NCBI RefSeq assembly: GCF_041107455.1
Contig: NZ_JBGBPY010000001.1
Span: 2,790,001-2,854,000 of the forward strand
Direction of reading: 5' to 3'
Source: Rhodanobacter humi
GTDB taxonomy: Bacteria > Pseudomonadota > Gammaproteobacteria > Xanthomonadales > Rhodanobacteraceae
Length of the DNA: 64,000 nt
Shown: one piece after another, positions 37,441-48,547 of the stretch
Layout: each line of letters begins with the position of its first letter
How positions within the stretch are numbered: the stretch's first letter is position 1
Program-made: the position numbers and the translations under genes
Notes under the pieces: generated by a model
Seen by the model: the letters and a program-made list of their open reading frames with translations, nothing else
The model's database searches: none
Told to the model about the DNA's origin: nothing

Positions 37441-37508
37441 GTTTTGCAATCGTCCCTGATTGCGAGAGTCAAACGGGCAGCCATCCGTGGCTGCACTCTT
37501 CAACAAAA
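37441..37508. repeat. Two-hairpin 3' element, copy A
   Basis: Begins at the stop codon of the preceding gene. Hairpin one GCAATC-GTCCCT-GATTGC; hairpin two GCAGCCA-TCCG-TGGCTGC followed by ACTCTT. Copy B behind glmS has GCGATC/GATCGC and GCGGCCAT/ATGGCCGC, so the stems changed on both sides. Confidence 0.7.
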
Positions 37509-37932
37509 GCCGCTCAAGCATCGGACCACCTCAGGAGCCGCGTCGCGAGGGCAGCGCGGTGCTGTTTGTGGCAGCCATCCCTGGTACCCCTCCCGGGCCA
37601 TCGCTGGTGCGGTGCCACGTCGCTCCAGGTATTTTCCGGGTGGGCGTAACAAGCTGTTCCGACAGTTTTTTATGCGGATTTCACAACGCCGCGGCAACTC
37701 GCAACGGTGGTTGGCGCGAAGGCTTGCGGCACTTTTCCGCGCGGAGTAGGGTCAACCCCATGGAGCCGTTCCGCTCCATGCCCGTCGGTCCGAACCATGC
37801 ACCATTCCCTCGCCAGTGTTCCGCCCGCCAACCGGTCAGCCGGTGCGGGCGGGCGAGAGCGTGCGCGCACGATTCGATCCGGCGGAGGGCGCGCCCGTGC
37901 GCCCGCATGCTCACTCACGAGGAGGTTGGATC
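37509..37932 (+). other. Long intergenic space upstream of the DUF465 gene
   Basis: More than 400 bases without a recognisable gene; open frames here lack family resemblance. A possible promoter is TTGCGG (37724-37729), 17 bases, TAGGGT (37747-37752). A hairpin CATGGAGC/GCTCCATG lies at 37759-37780. GAGGAGG at 37919-37925 is the ribosome site of the next gene. A long leader or a small RNA could be encoded; nothing more is supported. Confidence 0.35.
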
Positions 37933-38160
37933 ATGTTTGAAAACCAGCAGCGTGATGACGTCGAGGCATTGATGAAGGCGGATGCGGAATTCCGCCGCCT
38001 GTACCAGCACCATCGGGAACTCGACAGCAAGGTGCACGACGCCGAGATCGGCGTACTGCCGCTCGACGACATCACCCTTGCCTGCATGAAGAAGGAAAAA
38101 CTGCACGCCAAGACGCGCCTAGAGCGCATGTGGGAAGGCCGCCGCCAGCTTTCCAGCTGA
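37933..38160 (+). CDS. DUF465 (YdcH-like) small protein
   Basis: A 75-residue, highly charged helical protein. ADAEFRRLYQHHRELDSKVHDAEIG and LDDITLACMKKEKLHAKTRLERM are the DUF465/YdcH signature (helical hairpin with a conserved LKKEKLxLKD-type segment). Its role is unknown. Strong GAGGAGG ribosome site eight bases before ATG. A GC-rich inverted repeat (GGCCCCGGC/GCCGGGGCC, 38182-38222) follows but lacks a T run. Confidence 0.85.
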   Translation: MFENQQRDDVEALMKADAEFRRLYQHHRELDSKVHDAEIGVLPLDDITLACMKKEKLHAKTRLERMWEGRRQLSS

Positions 38161-38349
38161 ATCCCCGCAACTCCTGATCCCGACGGCCCCGGCAGCTTCC
38201 GCCCAGGAAGATGGCCGGGGCCGCGACGTTTCTGTCCGGCCCGTTTCCATCTCCCCGTTTCCATCCGACCCGTCGACGACGCTCGGCTATCATGAGCTTC
38301 TTTCCCGGTGGCGCTGGTGCGCACCGGACTGCCACGCGACGGAGCCCCC

Positions 38350-39720
38350 ATGACGGTGCAGCAAAGCGTTCTCGAATTGATCGGCCACACCCCGATGCTG
38401 CGCGCGCAGCGCCTCGACACCGGGCCGTGCGAGCTGTTCCTGAAGCTGGAGAGCGCGAACCCCGGCGGCTCGATCAAGGACCGCATCGGCCTGTCGATGA
38501 TCGAGGGCGCGGAAAAGGCCGGCAAGATCAAGCCCGGCGCGATCCTGGTCGAGGGCACCGCAGGCAACACCGGCCTCGGCCTCGCGCTGGTGGCGCAGGC
38601 CAAGGGCTACCGGCTGATCCTCGTGGTGCCGGACAAGATGAGCCGCGAGAAGATCTTCAACCTCAAGGCGATGGGCGCCGAGGTGGTGCTCACCCGCTCG
38701 GACGTGGCCAAGGGCCATCCCGAGTACTACCAGGACATGGCCGAGCGCATCGCCCGCGAAACGCCCGGCGCCTATTTCATCAACCAGTTCGGCAACCCGG
38801 ACAACCCGCGTGCGCACATCGAGAGCACCGGGCCGGAAATCCTCGAACAGATGGACGGCCGCGTCGACGCCGTGGTGGTGGGCTGCGGCTCATCCGGCAC
38901 CATGACCGGCCTGTCGCAGTATTTCGCCAAGACCTCGCCGCAGACCGAGATCGTGCTGGCCGACCCGGTGGGTTCCATCCTCGCCCAGTACATCAACGAG
39001 GGCACGCTCTCCACCAAGTCGGCCAGCTGGCTGGTGGAAGGCATCGGCGAGGATTTCCTGCCCACCATCAGCGACTTCTCGCGGGTGAAAAAGGCCTACG
39101 CGATCTCCGACAAGGAGAGCTTCCTCGCCGCGCGCGAACTGCTGGCGAAGGAGGGCGTGCTGGGCGGCTCCTCCACCGGCACCCTGCTCGCCGCGGCGCT
39201 GAAGTACTGCCGCGCGCAGACCGCGCCGAAGCGCGTCGTGACCCTGGTCTGCGACACCGGCAACAAGTACCTGTCCAAGCTCTACAACGACTACTGGATG
39301 CTGGACAACGGTTTCCTGGAACGCGAGCAGCACGGCGACCTGCGCGACCTGCTGCTGCGTCCGTTCGCCAAGCGCGACACCGTGGTGATCGGCCCGCACG
39401 AGCTGCTGATTACCGCCTACACCCGCATGAAGCTGTACGACGTCTCGCAGCTGCCGGTGATGGACGGCAACAGGCTGGTGGGCATCGTCGACGAATCCGA
39501 CGTGCTGATGCACGTGCACGCCGACGAGACGCGCTTCCGCGATCCGGTCTCGGTGGCGATGATCGCGGACCTGCAGATGCTCGACGTGCGCTCGCCGATC
39601 GAATCGCTGCTGCCGGTGTTCGAGCGCGGCCACGTGGCGATCGTGATGGACGGCGAGCAGTTCCTCGGCCTGATCACCCGCATCGACTTGCTGAACTGGC
39701 TGCGTCGCAGGGTGAACTGA
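38350..39720 (+). CDS. cbs: Cystathionine beta-synthase
   Basis: A 456-residue PLP enzyme condensing serine and homocysteine to cystathionine. ESANPGGSIKDR holds the PLP lysine (K43), EGTAGNTGLGLAL binds phosphate, and GCGSSGTMTG follows. A pair of CBS domains (about residues 340-456, with TRMKLYDVSQLPVMDGNRLVGIVDESDVL) is a regulatory module as in eukaryotic CBS. Start ATG 38350 fits homology. The partner gene metB for cystathionine use is at 53.8 kb, although in several relatives the two genes are adjacent. Confidence 0.94.
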   Translation: MTVQQSVLELIGHTPMLRAQRLDTGPCELFLKLESANPGGSIKDRIGLSMIEGAEKAGKIKPGAILVEGTAGNTGLGLALVAQAKGYRLILVVPDKMSREKIFNLKAMGAEVVLTRSDVAKGHPEYYQDMAERIARETPGAYFINQFGNPDNPRAHIESTGPEILEQMDGRVDAVVVGCGSSGTMTGLSQYFAKTSPQTEIVLADPVGSILAQYINEGTLSTKSASWLVEGIGEDFLPTISDFSRVKKAYAISDKESFLAARELLAKEGVLGGSSTGTLLAAALKYCRAQTAPKRVVTLVCDTGNKYLSKLYNDYWMLDNGFLEREQHGDLRDLLLRPFAKRDTVVIGPHELLITAYTRMKLYDVSQLPVMDGNRLVGIVDESDVLMHVHADETRFRDPVSVAMIADLQMLDVRSPIESLLPVFERGHVAIVMDGEQFLGLITRIDLLNWLRRRVN

Positions 39721-39794
39721 GCTTGGGAGCCTGCCGGACTTGAGCCGGCCGGGCTGCAAATCCGTCTGCGTGGTTCATCTTTCCGCCGCTTCTT

Positions 39795-39817
39795 GGCCCA
39801 TAGAACCACTATGGGCC
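39795..39817. other. Perfect hairpin upstream of glmS
   Basis: GGCCCATA-GAACCAC-TATGGGCC (8-bp stem, 7-base loop) lies about 170 bases before the glmS ATG in a 264-base space with no gene. It could end cbs transcription (no T run) or act in the glmS leader. I see no match to the Gram-positive glmS ribozyme. Confidence 0.4.
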
Positions 39818-39984
39818 GGCGAAGCGTCGAAAAGCTGTCCTCACGCAGCCGCATTTTCGCCTCGACCACTCAAGCCCGACAGGCTCCCGGTCGCGGTGTC
39901 GAAAGCCGGTTGAAACGCGGCGGCGGCACAGTCGCCGCCTGCGTCGGCCCGGCCGGCATGCACCAACCAACAGGAGCTTTCGCC

Positions 39985-41814
<1,830 letters not shown>

Positions 41815-41818
41815 GCGG

Positions 41819-41923
41819 TACTTTTGCGATCGTCCCTGATCGCGAGGATCAAACGGGCGGCCATCCATGGCCGCACTTTTCAGCGAAAAGCCTTTGCGAT
41901 CGTCCCTGATCGCGGGAATCAAA
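41819..41923. repeat. Two-hairpin 3' element, copy B, plus partial copy C
   Basis: Just after the glmS stop. Copy B: GCGATC-GTCCCT-GATCGC, then GCGGCCAT-CC-ATGGCCGC and ACTTTT (about 41825-41882). Copy C (41893-41923) repeats only the first hairpin with flanks. The second hairpin plus T run resembles an intrinsic terminator. Confidence 0.75.
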
Positions 41924-41955
41924 CGAAAAGAGCCGGCATCTGCCGGCTCTTTTCG
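41924..41955. terminator. Bidirectional intrinsic terminator between glmS and cyoD
   Basis: CGAAAAGAGCCGGCA pairs with TGCCGGCTCTTTTCG; A and T runs on both strands; the genes converge here. Confidence 0.93.
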
Positions 41956-41977
41956 ATTCAGGCCGCTGGCTCGATGC

Positions 41978-42358
41978 TCAGGTATCCCCGCTGCGCTGAT
42001 ACTGCGGCGACATCGGCATCATGTTCGCGTTCTCGTTGTACATCACCCAGATCGACGCGCCGAGCACGATCACCACCAGCACGATGGTGAAGATGAAGGC
42101 CATCATGTTCCAGCCGCCTTCCGAGTGCGTGTCGAGGTGCAGGAAGTAGACGATGTGCACGAAGATCTGCACGACGGCCAGCAGCAGCACGAGGGTGATG
42201 GTCAGCCAGCGGTTGTCGAACACGTGCCCCATCACCAGCCAGAACGGGATGATGGTGAGGATCGCCGCCAGCACGAAGCCGGTCAGGTAGCCGCGCAGGC
42301 TGCCTTGGTGCACGTGCAAGGTGTCGTCCGCGTGGCCGGGAGAAGATGGATGGCTCAT
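41978..42358 (-). CDS. cyoD: Cytochrome bo3 quinol oxidase subunit IV
   Basis: A 126-residue subunit with three membrane helices. GSLRGYLTGFVLAAILTIIPFWLV and FVHIVYFLHLDTHSEGGWNMMAFIFT are the CyoD family sequences. Last gene of cyoABCD, overlapping cyoC by four bases. It helps assemble CuB in subunit I. Confidence 0.94.
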   Translation of the reverse strand: MSHPSSPGHADDTLHVHQGSLRGYLTGFVLAAILTIIPFWLVMGHVFDNRWLTITLVLLLAVVQIFVHIVYFLHLDTHSEGGWNMMAFIFTIVLVVIVLGASIWVMYNENANMMPMSPQYQRSGDT

Positions 42359-42981
42359 CGCAGCACTCCTGCCAGATAGACGAAGCTGAAGACGCCGACC
42401 CATACCAAGTCCAGGAAGTGCCAGAACATGCTCAGGCACTGCAGGCGCCGGATGTTCGCTTCGGTGAGGCCGAACTTGCCCAGCTGCACCATCAGCACGA
42501 TCAGCCACAGGATGCCGACGGAGACGTGCAGGCCGTGCGTGCCGACCAGGGTGAAGAACGAAGACAGGAAGGCGCTGCGGTCCGGTCCGGCGCCGGCGGC
42601 GATCATGTCGTGGAACTCGTGCAGCTCCAGCCCCACGAAGCCCACGGCCAGCAGCCCGGCCACGGCCAGCCAGGCCAGCATGGCGCGCTTGTGCTGCCGC
42701 GCCATTTCCAGCATCGCGAAACCGAAGGTCACCGACGACAGCAGTAGCAGCGCGGTGTTCACGGCCAGACCGGGCAGGTCGAGTATCTGGGCGGCCGACG
42801 GCCCACCGGCGTCGTTGGTGCCCAGCACGGCGTAGCAAGCGAACAGCGAGGCGAAGATGAAGCAGTCGCTCATCAGGTAGATCCAGAACCCGAGCAGGGT
42901 TCCGTTGTGAGCGGGCGGTTCCTCGTGGCAGAGGAACGCCGAGGGTGCGCTACCGGCAGTATCGACAGCCGTGCTGTTCAT
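42355..42981 (-). CDS. cyoC: Cytochrome bo3 quinol oxidase subunit III
   Basis: A 208-residue subunit with five membrane helices. [24 protein letters not shown] and [25 protein letters not shown] match CyoC. It overlaps cyoB by four bases. Length and helix number are as in E. coli. Confidence 0.95.
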   Translation of the reverse strand: MNSTAVDTAGSAPSAFLCHEEPPAHNGTLLGFWIYLMSDCFIFASLFACYAVLGTNDAGGPSAAQILDLPGLAVNTALLLLSSVTFGFAMLEMARQHKRAMLAWLAVAGLLAVGFVGLELHEFHDMIAAGAGPDRSAFLSSFFTLVGTHGLHVSVGILWLIVLMVQLGKFGLTEANIRRLQCLSMFWHFLDLVWVGVFSFVYLAGVLR

Positions 42982-45008
42982 GCGCGCGCCCCTTGGGTTT
43001 CAGCTCGCCAATTGCCGGTGTGTTCGAACTCGCGTACCTCTTCCGCATGGATGTGGAAGTCGCGGTGGTAGTTGAAGGTGTGGGCGATGGTCGCGACGAT
43101 GATGCCCACGAAGGACGCCGCCGCCAGCCACCAGATGTACCAGACCAGGCCGAAGCAGCAGAGGAAGGACAGCACGCCGATGACTGCGCCCGCTGCCGTG
43201 TTCTTCGGCATGTGGATCTGGTGGAAGCCTTCCAGCGGGCGCCGGTAGCCGCGCTTCTTCATGTCGGTCCAGGCGTCGCGCGCATGGATGTTGGGGATGA
43301 ACGCGAAGTTGTAGTCCGGCGGCGGCGACGAGGTGGACCACTCCAGCGTGCGGCCATTCCACGGGTCGCCGCCCACGGCGTAGGCCTTGCGCCGCACGAC
43401 GCTGACGTAGATCTGGATGATGAAGGCCAGGATGCCGAGCGCGATCAGCAAGGCGCCGAACGCGGCGACGATGAAATACGGCTGCAGCGCCGGGTTGTCG
43501 AAGTGGCTGAGGCGGCGGGTCACGCCCATGAAGCCCATGATGTACAGCGGCGTGAACGCCACCCAGAAGCCGACCAGCCAGAACCAGAAGCTGGCCTTGC
43601 CCCAAGACTCGTCGAGCTTGAAGCCGAACGCCTTGGGGAACCAGTAATTGATGGCGGCGAACACGCCGAACACCACGCCGCCGATGATCACGTTGTGGAA
43701 GTGCGCGATCAGGAACAGGCTGTTGTGCAGCAGGAAATCCGCGGGCGCCACCGAAAGCATCACGCCAGTCATGCCGCCGATGGTGAAGGTGAACAGGAAG
43801 CCCATCGTCCACAGCATCGGCACGGTGAAGTGCACGCGGCCGCGGTACATGGTGAACAGCCAGTTGAAGATCTTCACCCCGGTGGGGATGGAAATCATCA
43901 TGGTGGTCAGCGAGAAGAACGAGTTGACGTCGGCGCCCGAACCCATCGTGAAGAAGTGGTGCAGCCACACCAGGTACGACAGGATCATGATCGCGACGGT
44001 GGCGTAGACCATCGACGAATAGCCGAACAGCGGCTTGCCCGAGAACGTGGGCACGATCTCCGAATACACGCCGAAGATCGGCAGGATCAGGATGTACACC
44101 TCCGGATGCCCCCACACCCAGATCAGGTTGATGTACATCATCACGTTGCCGCCGAAGCCGGTGGTGAAGAAGTGGGTGCCGAGGTAGCGGTCCAGCGAGA
44201 GCAGGAGCAGCGTGGCGGTGAGCACCGGGAACGTCGCGATGATCAGCCCGCTGGTGCACAGCGCGGTCCAGCTGAATACCGGCATCTTCATCATCGTCAT
44301 GCCGGGCGCGCGCATCTTCAGGATGGTGGTTACGAAGTTGACGCCGGTCAGCAGCGTGCCCACGCCGGACAGTTGCAGGCCCCAGATGTAGTAGTCGACG
44401 CCGGGACCCTGCTGCAGCTCCGAGACGGGCGGGTAGCCCAGCCAGCCGGCGGTCGAGAAGTCGCCGACGAACAGCGACACCATGAACAGGATCGCGCCCC
44501 AGAACGTGAACCAGAAGCTCAGGTTGTTGAGGAACGGGAACGCCACGTCGCGCGCGCCGATCTGCAACGGCATGACGTAGTTCATCAGGCCCACGATGTA
44601 GGCCATCGCCACGAAGAAGATCATGATCGCGCCGTGCGCCGTGAAGATCTGGTCGTAGTGTTCCGGCGGCAGGTAGCCCATCTGCGGGCCGAAGGCGTAG
44701 GCCTGCTGCGCGCGCATCATGATCGCGTCGGAGAAGCCGCGCAGCAGCATCACCGTGCCCAGGATCATGTACATGATGCCGAGCTTCTTGTGGTCCACGC
44801 TGGTGAACCACTCGTGCCACAGGTAGCCCCACAGACGCTTCTTCGTGATGAAGCCGAGGATGGCCAGGCCGCCGAGCGCCACCACGATCAAGGTGATGAG
44901 GACGATGCGGCCTTCGAGGTCGGGTTTCAGGAACGGCAGCGAGTCGAGCGTGAGCCGACCGAACAGGAAATCCCACACGGGCGCACGATGGGGCATGGCT
45001 TCGGGCAT
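42978..45008 (-). CDS. cyoB: Cytochrome bo3 quinol oxidase subunit I
   Basis: A 676-residue catalytic subunit with about fifteen helices carrying haems b and o3 and Cu[23 protein letters not shown] (low-spin haem His), [14 protein letters not shown] (CuB His and cross-linked Tyr), [11 protein letters not shown] and [14 protein letters not shown] (haem ligands) are intact. D- and K-channel residues appear present (NNLSFW region, [19 protein letters not shown]). ATG 45008 is chosen; ATG 45074 would run back into cyoA. Confidence 0.96.
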   Translation of the reverse strand: MPEAMPHRAPVWDFLFGRLTLDSLPFLKPDLEGRIVLITLIVVALGGLAILGFITKKRLWGYLWHEWFTSVDHKKLGIMYMILGTVMLLRGFSDAIMMRAQQAYAFGPQMGYLPPEHYDQIFTAHGAIMIFFVAMAYIVGLMNYVMPLQIGARDVAFPFLNNLSFWFTFWGAILFMVSLFVGDFSTAGWLGYPPVSELQQGPGVDYYIWGLQLSGVGTLLTGVNFVTTILKMRAPGMTMMKMPVFSWTALCTSGLIIATFPVLTATLLLLSLDRYLGTHFFTTGFGGNVMMYINLIWVWGHPEVYILILPIFGVYSEIVPTFSGKPLFGYSSMVYATVAIMILSYLVWLHHFFTMGSGADVNSFFSLTTMMISIPTGVKIFNWLFTMYRGRVHFTVPMLWTMGFLFTFTIGGMTGVMLSVAPADFLLHNSLFLIAHFHNVIIGGVVFGVFAAINYWFPKAFGFKLDESWGKASFWFWLVGFWVAFTPLYIMGFMGVTRRLSHFDNPALQPYFIVAAFGALLIALGILAFIIQIYVSVVRRKAYAVGGDPWNGRTLEWSTSSPPPDYNFAFIPNIHARDAWTDMKKRGYRRPLEGFHQIHMPKNTAAGAVIGVLSFLCCFGLVWYIWWLAAASFVGIIVATIAHTFNYHRDFHIHAEEVREFEHTGNWRAETQGARA

Positions 45009-45030
45009 GGCTTGAATCTCCGCAAGCAGG

Positions 45031-46032
45031 TCAGTGCGCCGCCGCAGCCTGGGCGGAGACTGTTTTCCCGGCATCCACCAGCGAGGCGGCGCCGGCGTGC
45101 ACAGGGGGTTCGTGCATGCCCTGCATGGGTGGCCCGGCGTCGGTCGGCATCATCCGGCTCATGCACAACTCGCCGGGGTCGATGCAGCGATCGAGGATGC
45201 GCGTGTACAGGTCGGGCTCGAAGCGTGCGTAGTAGTGCACCGGTGCATCGCGCTCGGGCTGGCGCAACTGGTCGTATGCCTTGGTGTCGAGTTCGCCGCC
45301 TTCGGCGCGGACCTTCGCGACCCAGGCGTCGAAGTCATGCGTGTTCATGCCCTCGAAGTCGAAGCGCATGTCGGTGAAGCCCGCGCCGCTGTAGTTCGCC
45401 GAGAAGCCCCGGTATTGGCCCGGCTTGTTGATGACGGCGTGCAATACCGTCTGCATGCCGGGCATCGTGTAGACCATGCCGGCCAGGGCCGGCACGGAGA
45501 ACGCATCCATCATGGCGTCCGACGTCATCTTGAAGCGGATCGGCACGTCCACCGGCGCCGCCAGCTGGTTCACCGTGGCGATGCCGTACTGCGGGTAGAA
45601 GAACAGCCATTTCCAGCGCAGCGACACGACATCCACTTCCAGCGGCTTGGTGCCTGCGGCCACGGGTTTGCCCGGCGCCACGCGATCGAGCGGGCGATAG
45701 GGATCGAGCTGGTGGGTGCCGATCCAGCTGATCGCGCCGACGGCGATGATGATCAGCAGCGGCGCGGCCCACACCACCAATTCCAGCTGCGGCGAATGAT
45801 CCCATTCGGCGTCGTAATGGGCTTGCTTGTTGGAAGCCCGATAACGCCACGCGATGACGCCGATCGCGATCAGCACCGGCACGATGATCAGCGCCATGAT
45901 GATCGTGGTGACGATCATGATGTCGCTCTGCTGGCGCGCCACGTCGCCGGAAGGATCCAGCAACACCATGTGACAACCGCCAAGCAGCGCTAGGGGAGAC
46001 AGCAGCAAGCCGCGAAGACGTTTCACTGTCAT
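45031..46032 (-). CDS. cyoA: Cytochrome bo3 quinol oxidase subunit II
   Basis: A 333-residue lipoprotein subunit; lipobox LLGGC (lipidated Cys20), two helices, then a periplasmic cupredoxin domain ([62 protein letters not shown]). The CuA cysteine pair of cytochrome c oxidases is absent, so quinol is the donor. First gene of the operon; a 226-base divergent space separates it from the MFS gene, with TATACT at 46091 as a possible -10 for the other strand. Confidence 0.94.
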   Translation of the reverse strand: MTVKRLRGLLLSPLALLGGCHMVLLDPSGDVARQQSDIMIVTTIIMALIIVPVLIAIGVIAWRYRASNKQAHYDAEWDHSPQLELVVWAAPLLIIIAVGAISWIGTHQLDPYRPLDRVAPGKPVAAGTKPLEVDVVSLRWKWLFFYPQYGIATVNQLAAPVDVPIRFKMTSDAMMDAFSVPALAGMVYTMPGMQTVLHAVINKPGQYRGFSANYSGAGFTDMRFDFEGMNTHDFDAWVAKVRAEGGELDTKAYDQLRQPERDAPVHYYARFEPDLYTRILDRCIDPGELCMSRMMPTDAGPPMQGMHEPPVHAGAASLVDAGKTVSAQAAAAH

Positions 46033-46258
46033 GGGCACGTGTGCATCGGGCAACAGAGGAGCTGCTTACACTACTCTTCCGGGGCAGGTCTATACTACCC
46101 CTCGGAAATCGCGTTGCCAGGCTGGATGGGCTTGTTCAAGCCCGGTTTTGGAGTTGCAAGGGAGTGTCGGGTGGCCATGTGGAATCGGTCGCCGCGTTAC
46201 GCGATGCAGCCGCCGGTTTGTCCAGCAAACGTCGCACGATCGTTGCCATGGAATCGCC

Positions 46259-47590
46259 ATGCCTACCAGCAACATCCAGTCGGTCCCCGGTTTGGTCGCG
46301 CATGCGCATGACGATGGTTCCCACGCCGAGCAGATGACGCCGGGAGACCTCGCCGTCGGCGTGATGGTGGGACGCGCCTGCCAGTCCTTCGACTTCTTCG
46401 TGTTCGGCATCGGCTGCGTGCTGGCGTTTCCCGAGGTGTTCTTTCCCTTCGCCAGCCGGATCGACGGCGTCTTCTACTCCTTCGCGATCTTCGCGCTGGC
46501 GTTCATCGCACGCCCGCTGGGCTCCATGTTCTTCGTGGTACTGCAGCGCCATCTCGGCCTGCCCACCAAGCTGACCATCGCGCTGTTCCTGCTCGGCATG
46601 GCGACGGCCGGCACGGCCTTCCTGCCCGGCTACGCGACGCTGGGATGGTCAGCCATCCTGGCGTTGGCGGTGCTGCGCTTCGGGCAGGGTTTCGCACTGG
46701 GCGGCAGCTGGAACGGCCTGGCTTCATTGATGGCGCTCAAGGCGCCCAGGGACCGGCGCGGCTGGTACGCCATGCTGCCCCAGTTGAGCGACCCGATCGG
46801 CTTCATTCTTGCCGCGGCCCTGTTCGCTTACATCTGGGCGAGCCTCTCGCACCAGGAGTTCATCGACTGGGGCTGGCGCTATCCCTTCTTCGCGGCCTTC
46901 GCGATCAACGTGGTGGCCCTGTTCGCCAGCTTGCGCATGGTGGTTGCGCCCCGCTATGCGGAGCAGCTCAAGGAGCGCGATCTCGAGCCGTCGTCGATGC
47001 GCGAGCTGGCCCGCTCGCAAGGCAACAACATCACGCTGGGCGCCTTCGCGCCGCTGGCCAACTACGCGATGTTCCACCTGGTGACGATCTTCGCGCTGTC
47101 CTGGGCGCTGCTGTTCACGCGGCAATCGGTGGTCAGCTTCCTCGTGGTGCAGATCGTCGGCGCCTTCGTGGCCTTGCCCTGCATGCTGCTGTCCGGCGTG
47201 GTGGCGAACCGGTTCGGCCGGCGCACCACCCTGGCCGTGGGCGGCGCGCTGATCGCGGTCTACAGCGGATGGACCGCGCTGCTTCTTTCGGGCGGCACCG
47301 TGAACAGCTATGTGTTCATCATCCTCGGCTATGCCTTGCTCGGCTTCACCCATGCGCAGGCGGCCGGTGCGGTGAGTTCGAACTTCCGGCCGGAGTTCCG
47401 CTTCTGCGGCGCCATGATCACCTCGGACCTGGGCTGGCTGATCGGTGCGGGCTTCGCGCCGCTGGTGGCGTTGGCGCTCGCCCGCTATGCCGGCGTCCCT
47501 TACGTGGGCCTGTACCTGCTCTCGGGTGCGATCGGCACGCTGGCCGCCTTGTGGATCAGCCGTCGCTCGGGTGGCTTGCCCAACGACTGA
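46259..47590 (+). CDS. MFS transporter, metabolite:H+ symporter type
   Basis: A 443-residue protein with about twelve membrane helices. FDFFVFGIGCVLAFPEVFFPF near the start, FALAFIARPLGSMFFVVLQRHLG (loop 2-3 RPxGxxxF pattern of metabolite-H+ symporters), LRFGQGFALGGSWNGLASLMALKAP and ANRFGRRTTLAVGG fit the MHS family. The substrate is unknown. It is divergent from the bo3 operon and followed by SURF1, a placement that might suggest a respiratory carbon substrate. ATG 46259 avoids a non-conserved N-terminal extension. Confidence 0.85.
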   Translation: MPTSNIQSVPGLVAHAHDDGSHAEQMTPGDLAVGVMVGRACQSFDFFVFGIGCVLAFPEVFFPFASRIDGVFYSFAIFALAFIARPLGSMFFVVLQRHLGLPTKLTIALFLLGMATAGTAFLPGYATLGWSAILALAVLRFGQGFALGGSWNGLASLMALKAPRDRRGWYAMLPQLSDPIGFILAAALFAYIWASLSHQEFIDWGWRYPFFAAFAINVVALFASLRMVVAPRYAEQLKERDLEPSSMRELARSQGNNITLGAFAPLANYAMFHLVTIFALSWALLFTRQSVVSFLVVQIVGAFVALPCMLLSGVVANRFGRRTTLAVGGALIAVYSGWTALLLSGGTVNSYVFIILGYALLGFTHAQAAGAVSSNFRPEFRFCGAMITSDLGWLIGAGFAPLVALALARYAGVPYVGLYLLSGAIGTLAALWISRRSGGLPND

Positions 47591-47689
47591 TGCCCGCTTC
47601 GGCCCCGCCGCGGCATGATGTCGCTGATCGCATGGCTGGCGAAGAACTTTCGGTGACGCGCGGCATGCATGGTGCGATCATGCCGCGCC

Positions 47690-48466
47690 ATGCCTGACAC
47701 CCGAATTCCTTCCGACGATAACGAGCGCCGCGTGCGCGGCCCGCTGGCGCTGGGCCTGCTGGCCCTGCTCGGCCTCGTGCTGTTCTCCAGCTTCGTGGCG
47801 CTGGGTACCTGGCAGGTGCACCGGCTGGCATGGAAGACGGCGCTGATCGCCCACGTCGACGAGCGCGTGCATGCGCCGCCGGTGCCTGCGCCGGGTCCAG
47901 CGGACTGGGCCGGCATCACCACGGCCAACGCCGAATACCGCCACGTGCGGCTCAGCGGCAGCTGGCTAGGCGATCGCCAGACGCGGGTGTGGACGGCCAC
48001 CGATGCCGGCAGCGGCTACTGGATCCTCGCCCCGCTGCGCCGCGACGACGGCAGCATCGTGCTGGTGAACCGCGGTTTCGCGCCGGCGGGCTGGTGCGAT
48101 CTCAAGGGCCATTGCCCGGCGCCGCCGGGGGGCGAGGTCACGGTCACCGGCTTGCTGCGGATCAGCGAACCCTCCGGCCTGTTCCGCCACAACGATCCCG
48201 CCACCGACACCTGGTACACCCGCGACGTGGCGGCGATCGCCAAGGCGCGCGGACTCGCGGACGTGGCGCCGTACTTCGTGGATGCCGATGCATCCAGCGG
48301 CACGACCTGGCCGCGTGGCGGCATGACGGTGATCCACTTCCCCAACCACCACCTCAACTACCTGATCACCTGGTACGTGCTGGCGCTGATGGTGCTGGGT
48401 GCTGCGATCTACGTGGGACGTGACGAATACCGCTTGCGCAAGCGGTCAAAAGCGCGCGGACCGTAG
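47690..48466 (+). CDS. SURF1-family oxidase assembly protein
   Basis: A 258-residue protein with an N-terminal and a C-terminal membrane helix and a periplasmic domain between. FVALGTWQVHRLAWKTALI (family LGxWQxxRxxxK), VNRGFAP, and FPNHHLNYLITWYVLALMVLGAAIYV are SURF1 signatures. SURF1 proteins help insert haem a or o into haem-copper oxidases; beside cyoABCD it likely serves the bo3 enzyme. Its stop codon lies inside a REP element. Confidence 0.92.
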   Translation: MPDTRIPSDDNERRVRGPLALGLLALLGLVLFSSFVALGTWQVHRLAWKTALIAHVDERVHAPPVPAPGPADWAGITTANAEYRHVRLSGSWLGDRQTRVWTATDAGSGYWILAPLRRDDGSIVLVNRGFAPAGWCDLKGHCPAPPGGEVTVTGLLRISEPSGLFRHNDPATDTWYTRDVAAIAKARGLADVAPYFVDADASSGTTWPRGGMTVIHFPNHHLNYLITWYVLALMVLGAAIYVGRDEYRLRKRSKARGP

Positions 48467-48524
48467 GAGCGGCTTCAGCCGCGACCGGCGTGGCATGGAA
48501 TCGCGGCTGAAGCCGCTCCTACGG
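48461..48524. repeat. Palindromic repeat, GTAGGAGCGGCTTCAGCCGCGA family
   Basis: Two 24-base inverted arms (48461-48484, 48501-48524) surround 16 bases. The shared GTAGGAGCG head links it to the repeats at 14886 and 50000; the inner stem differs. It overlaps the SURF1 stop and may terminate or protect both convergent transcripts. Confidence 0.85.
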
Positions 48525-48547
48525 CCGCTTCTGCCGTCGCTCCGGGA

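Noticed and set aside
37444-37972. Several overlapping plus-strand frames in the long intergenic space
   Set aside because: They run through the hairpin repeat and differ in frame without family resemblance; the DUF465 gene is the only supported gene there.
39721-39984. tRNA-like or glmS ribozyme sequence before glmS
   Set aside because: No acceptor/T-loop pattern (GGTTCAAATCC type) and no glmS ribozyme core could be found.
42945-45377. Open frame of 810 codons on the plus strand
   Set aside because: It is antisense to cyoB/cyoA and made of low-complexity His/Asp/Arg/Gln sequence; the cyo genes explain the region.
46065-46096. Promoter TTACAC / TATACT in the cyoA-MFS space
   Set aside because: The spacer is 19-20 bases and the -35 is weak; not strong enough to list as a feature.
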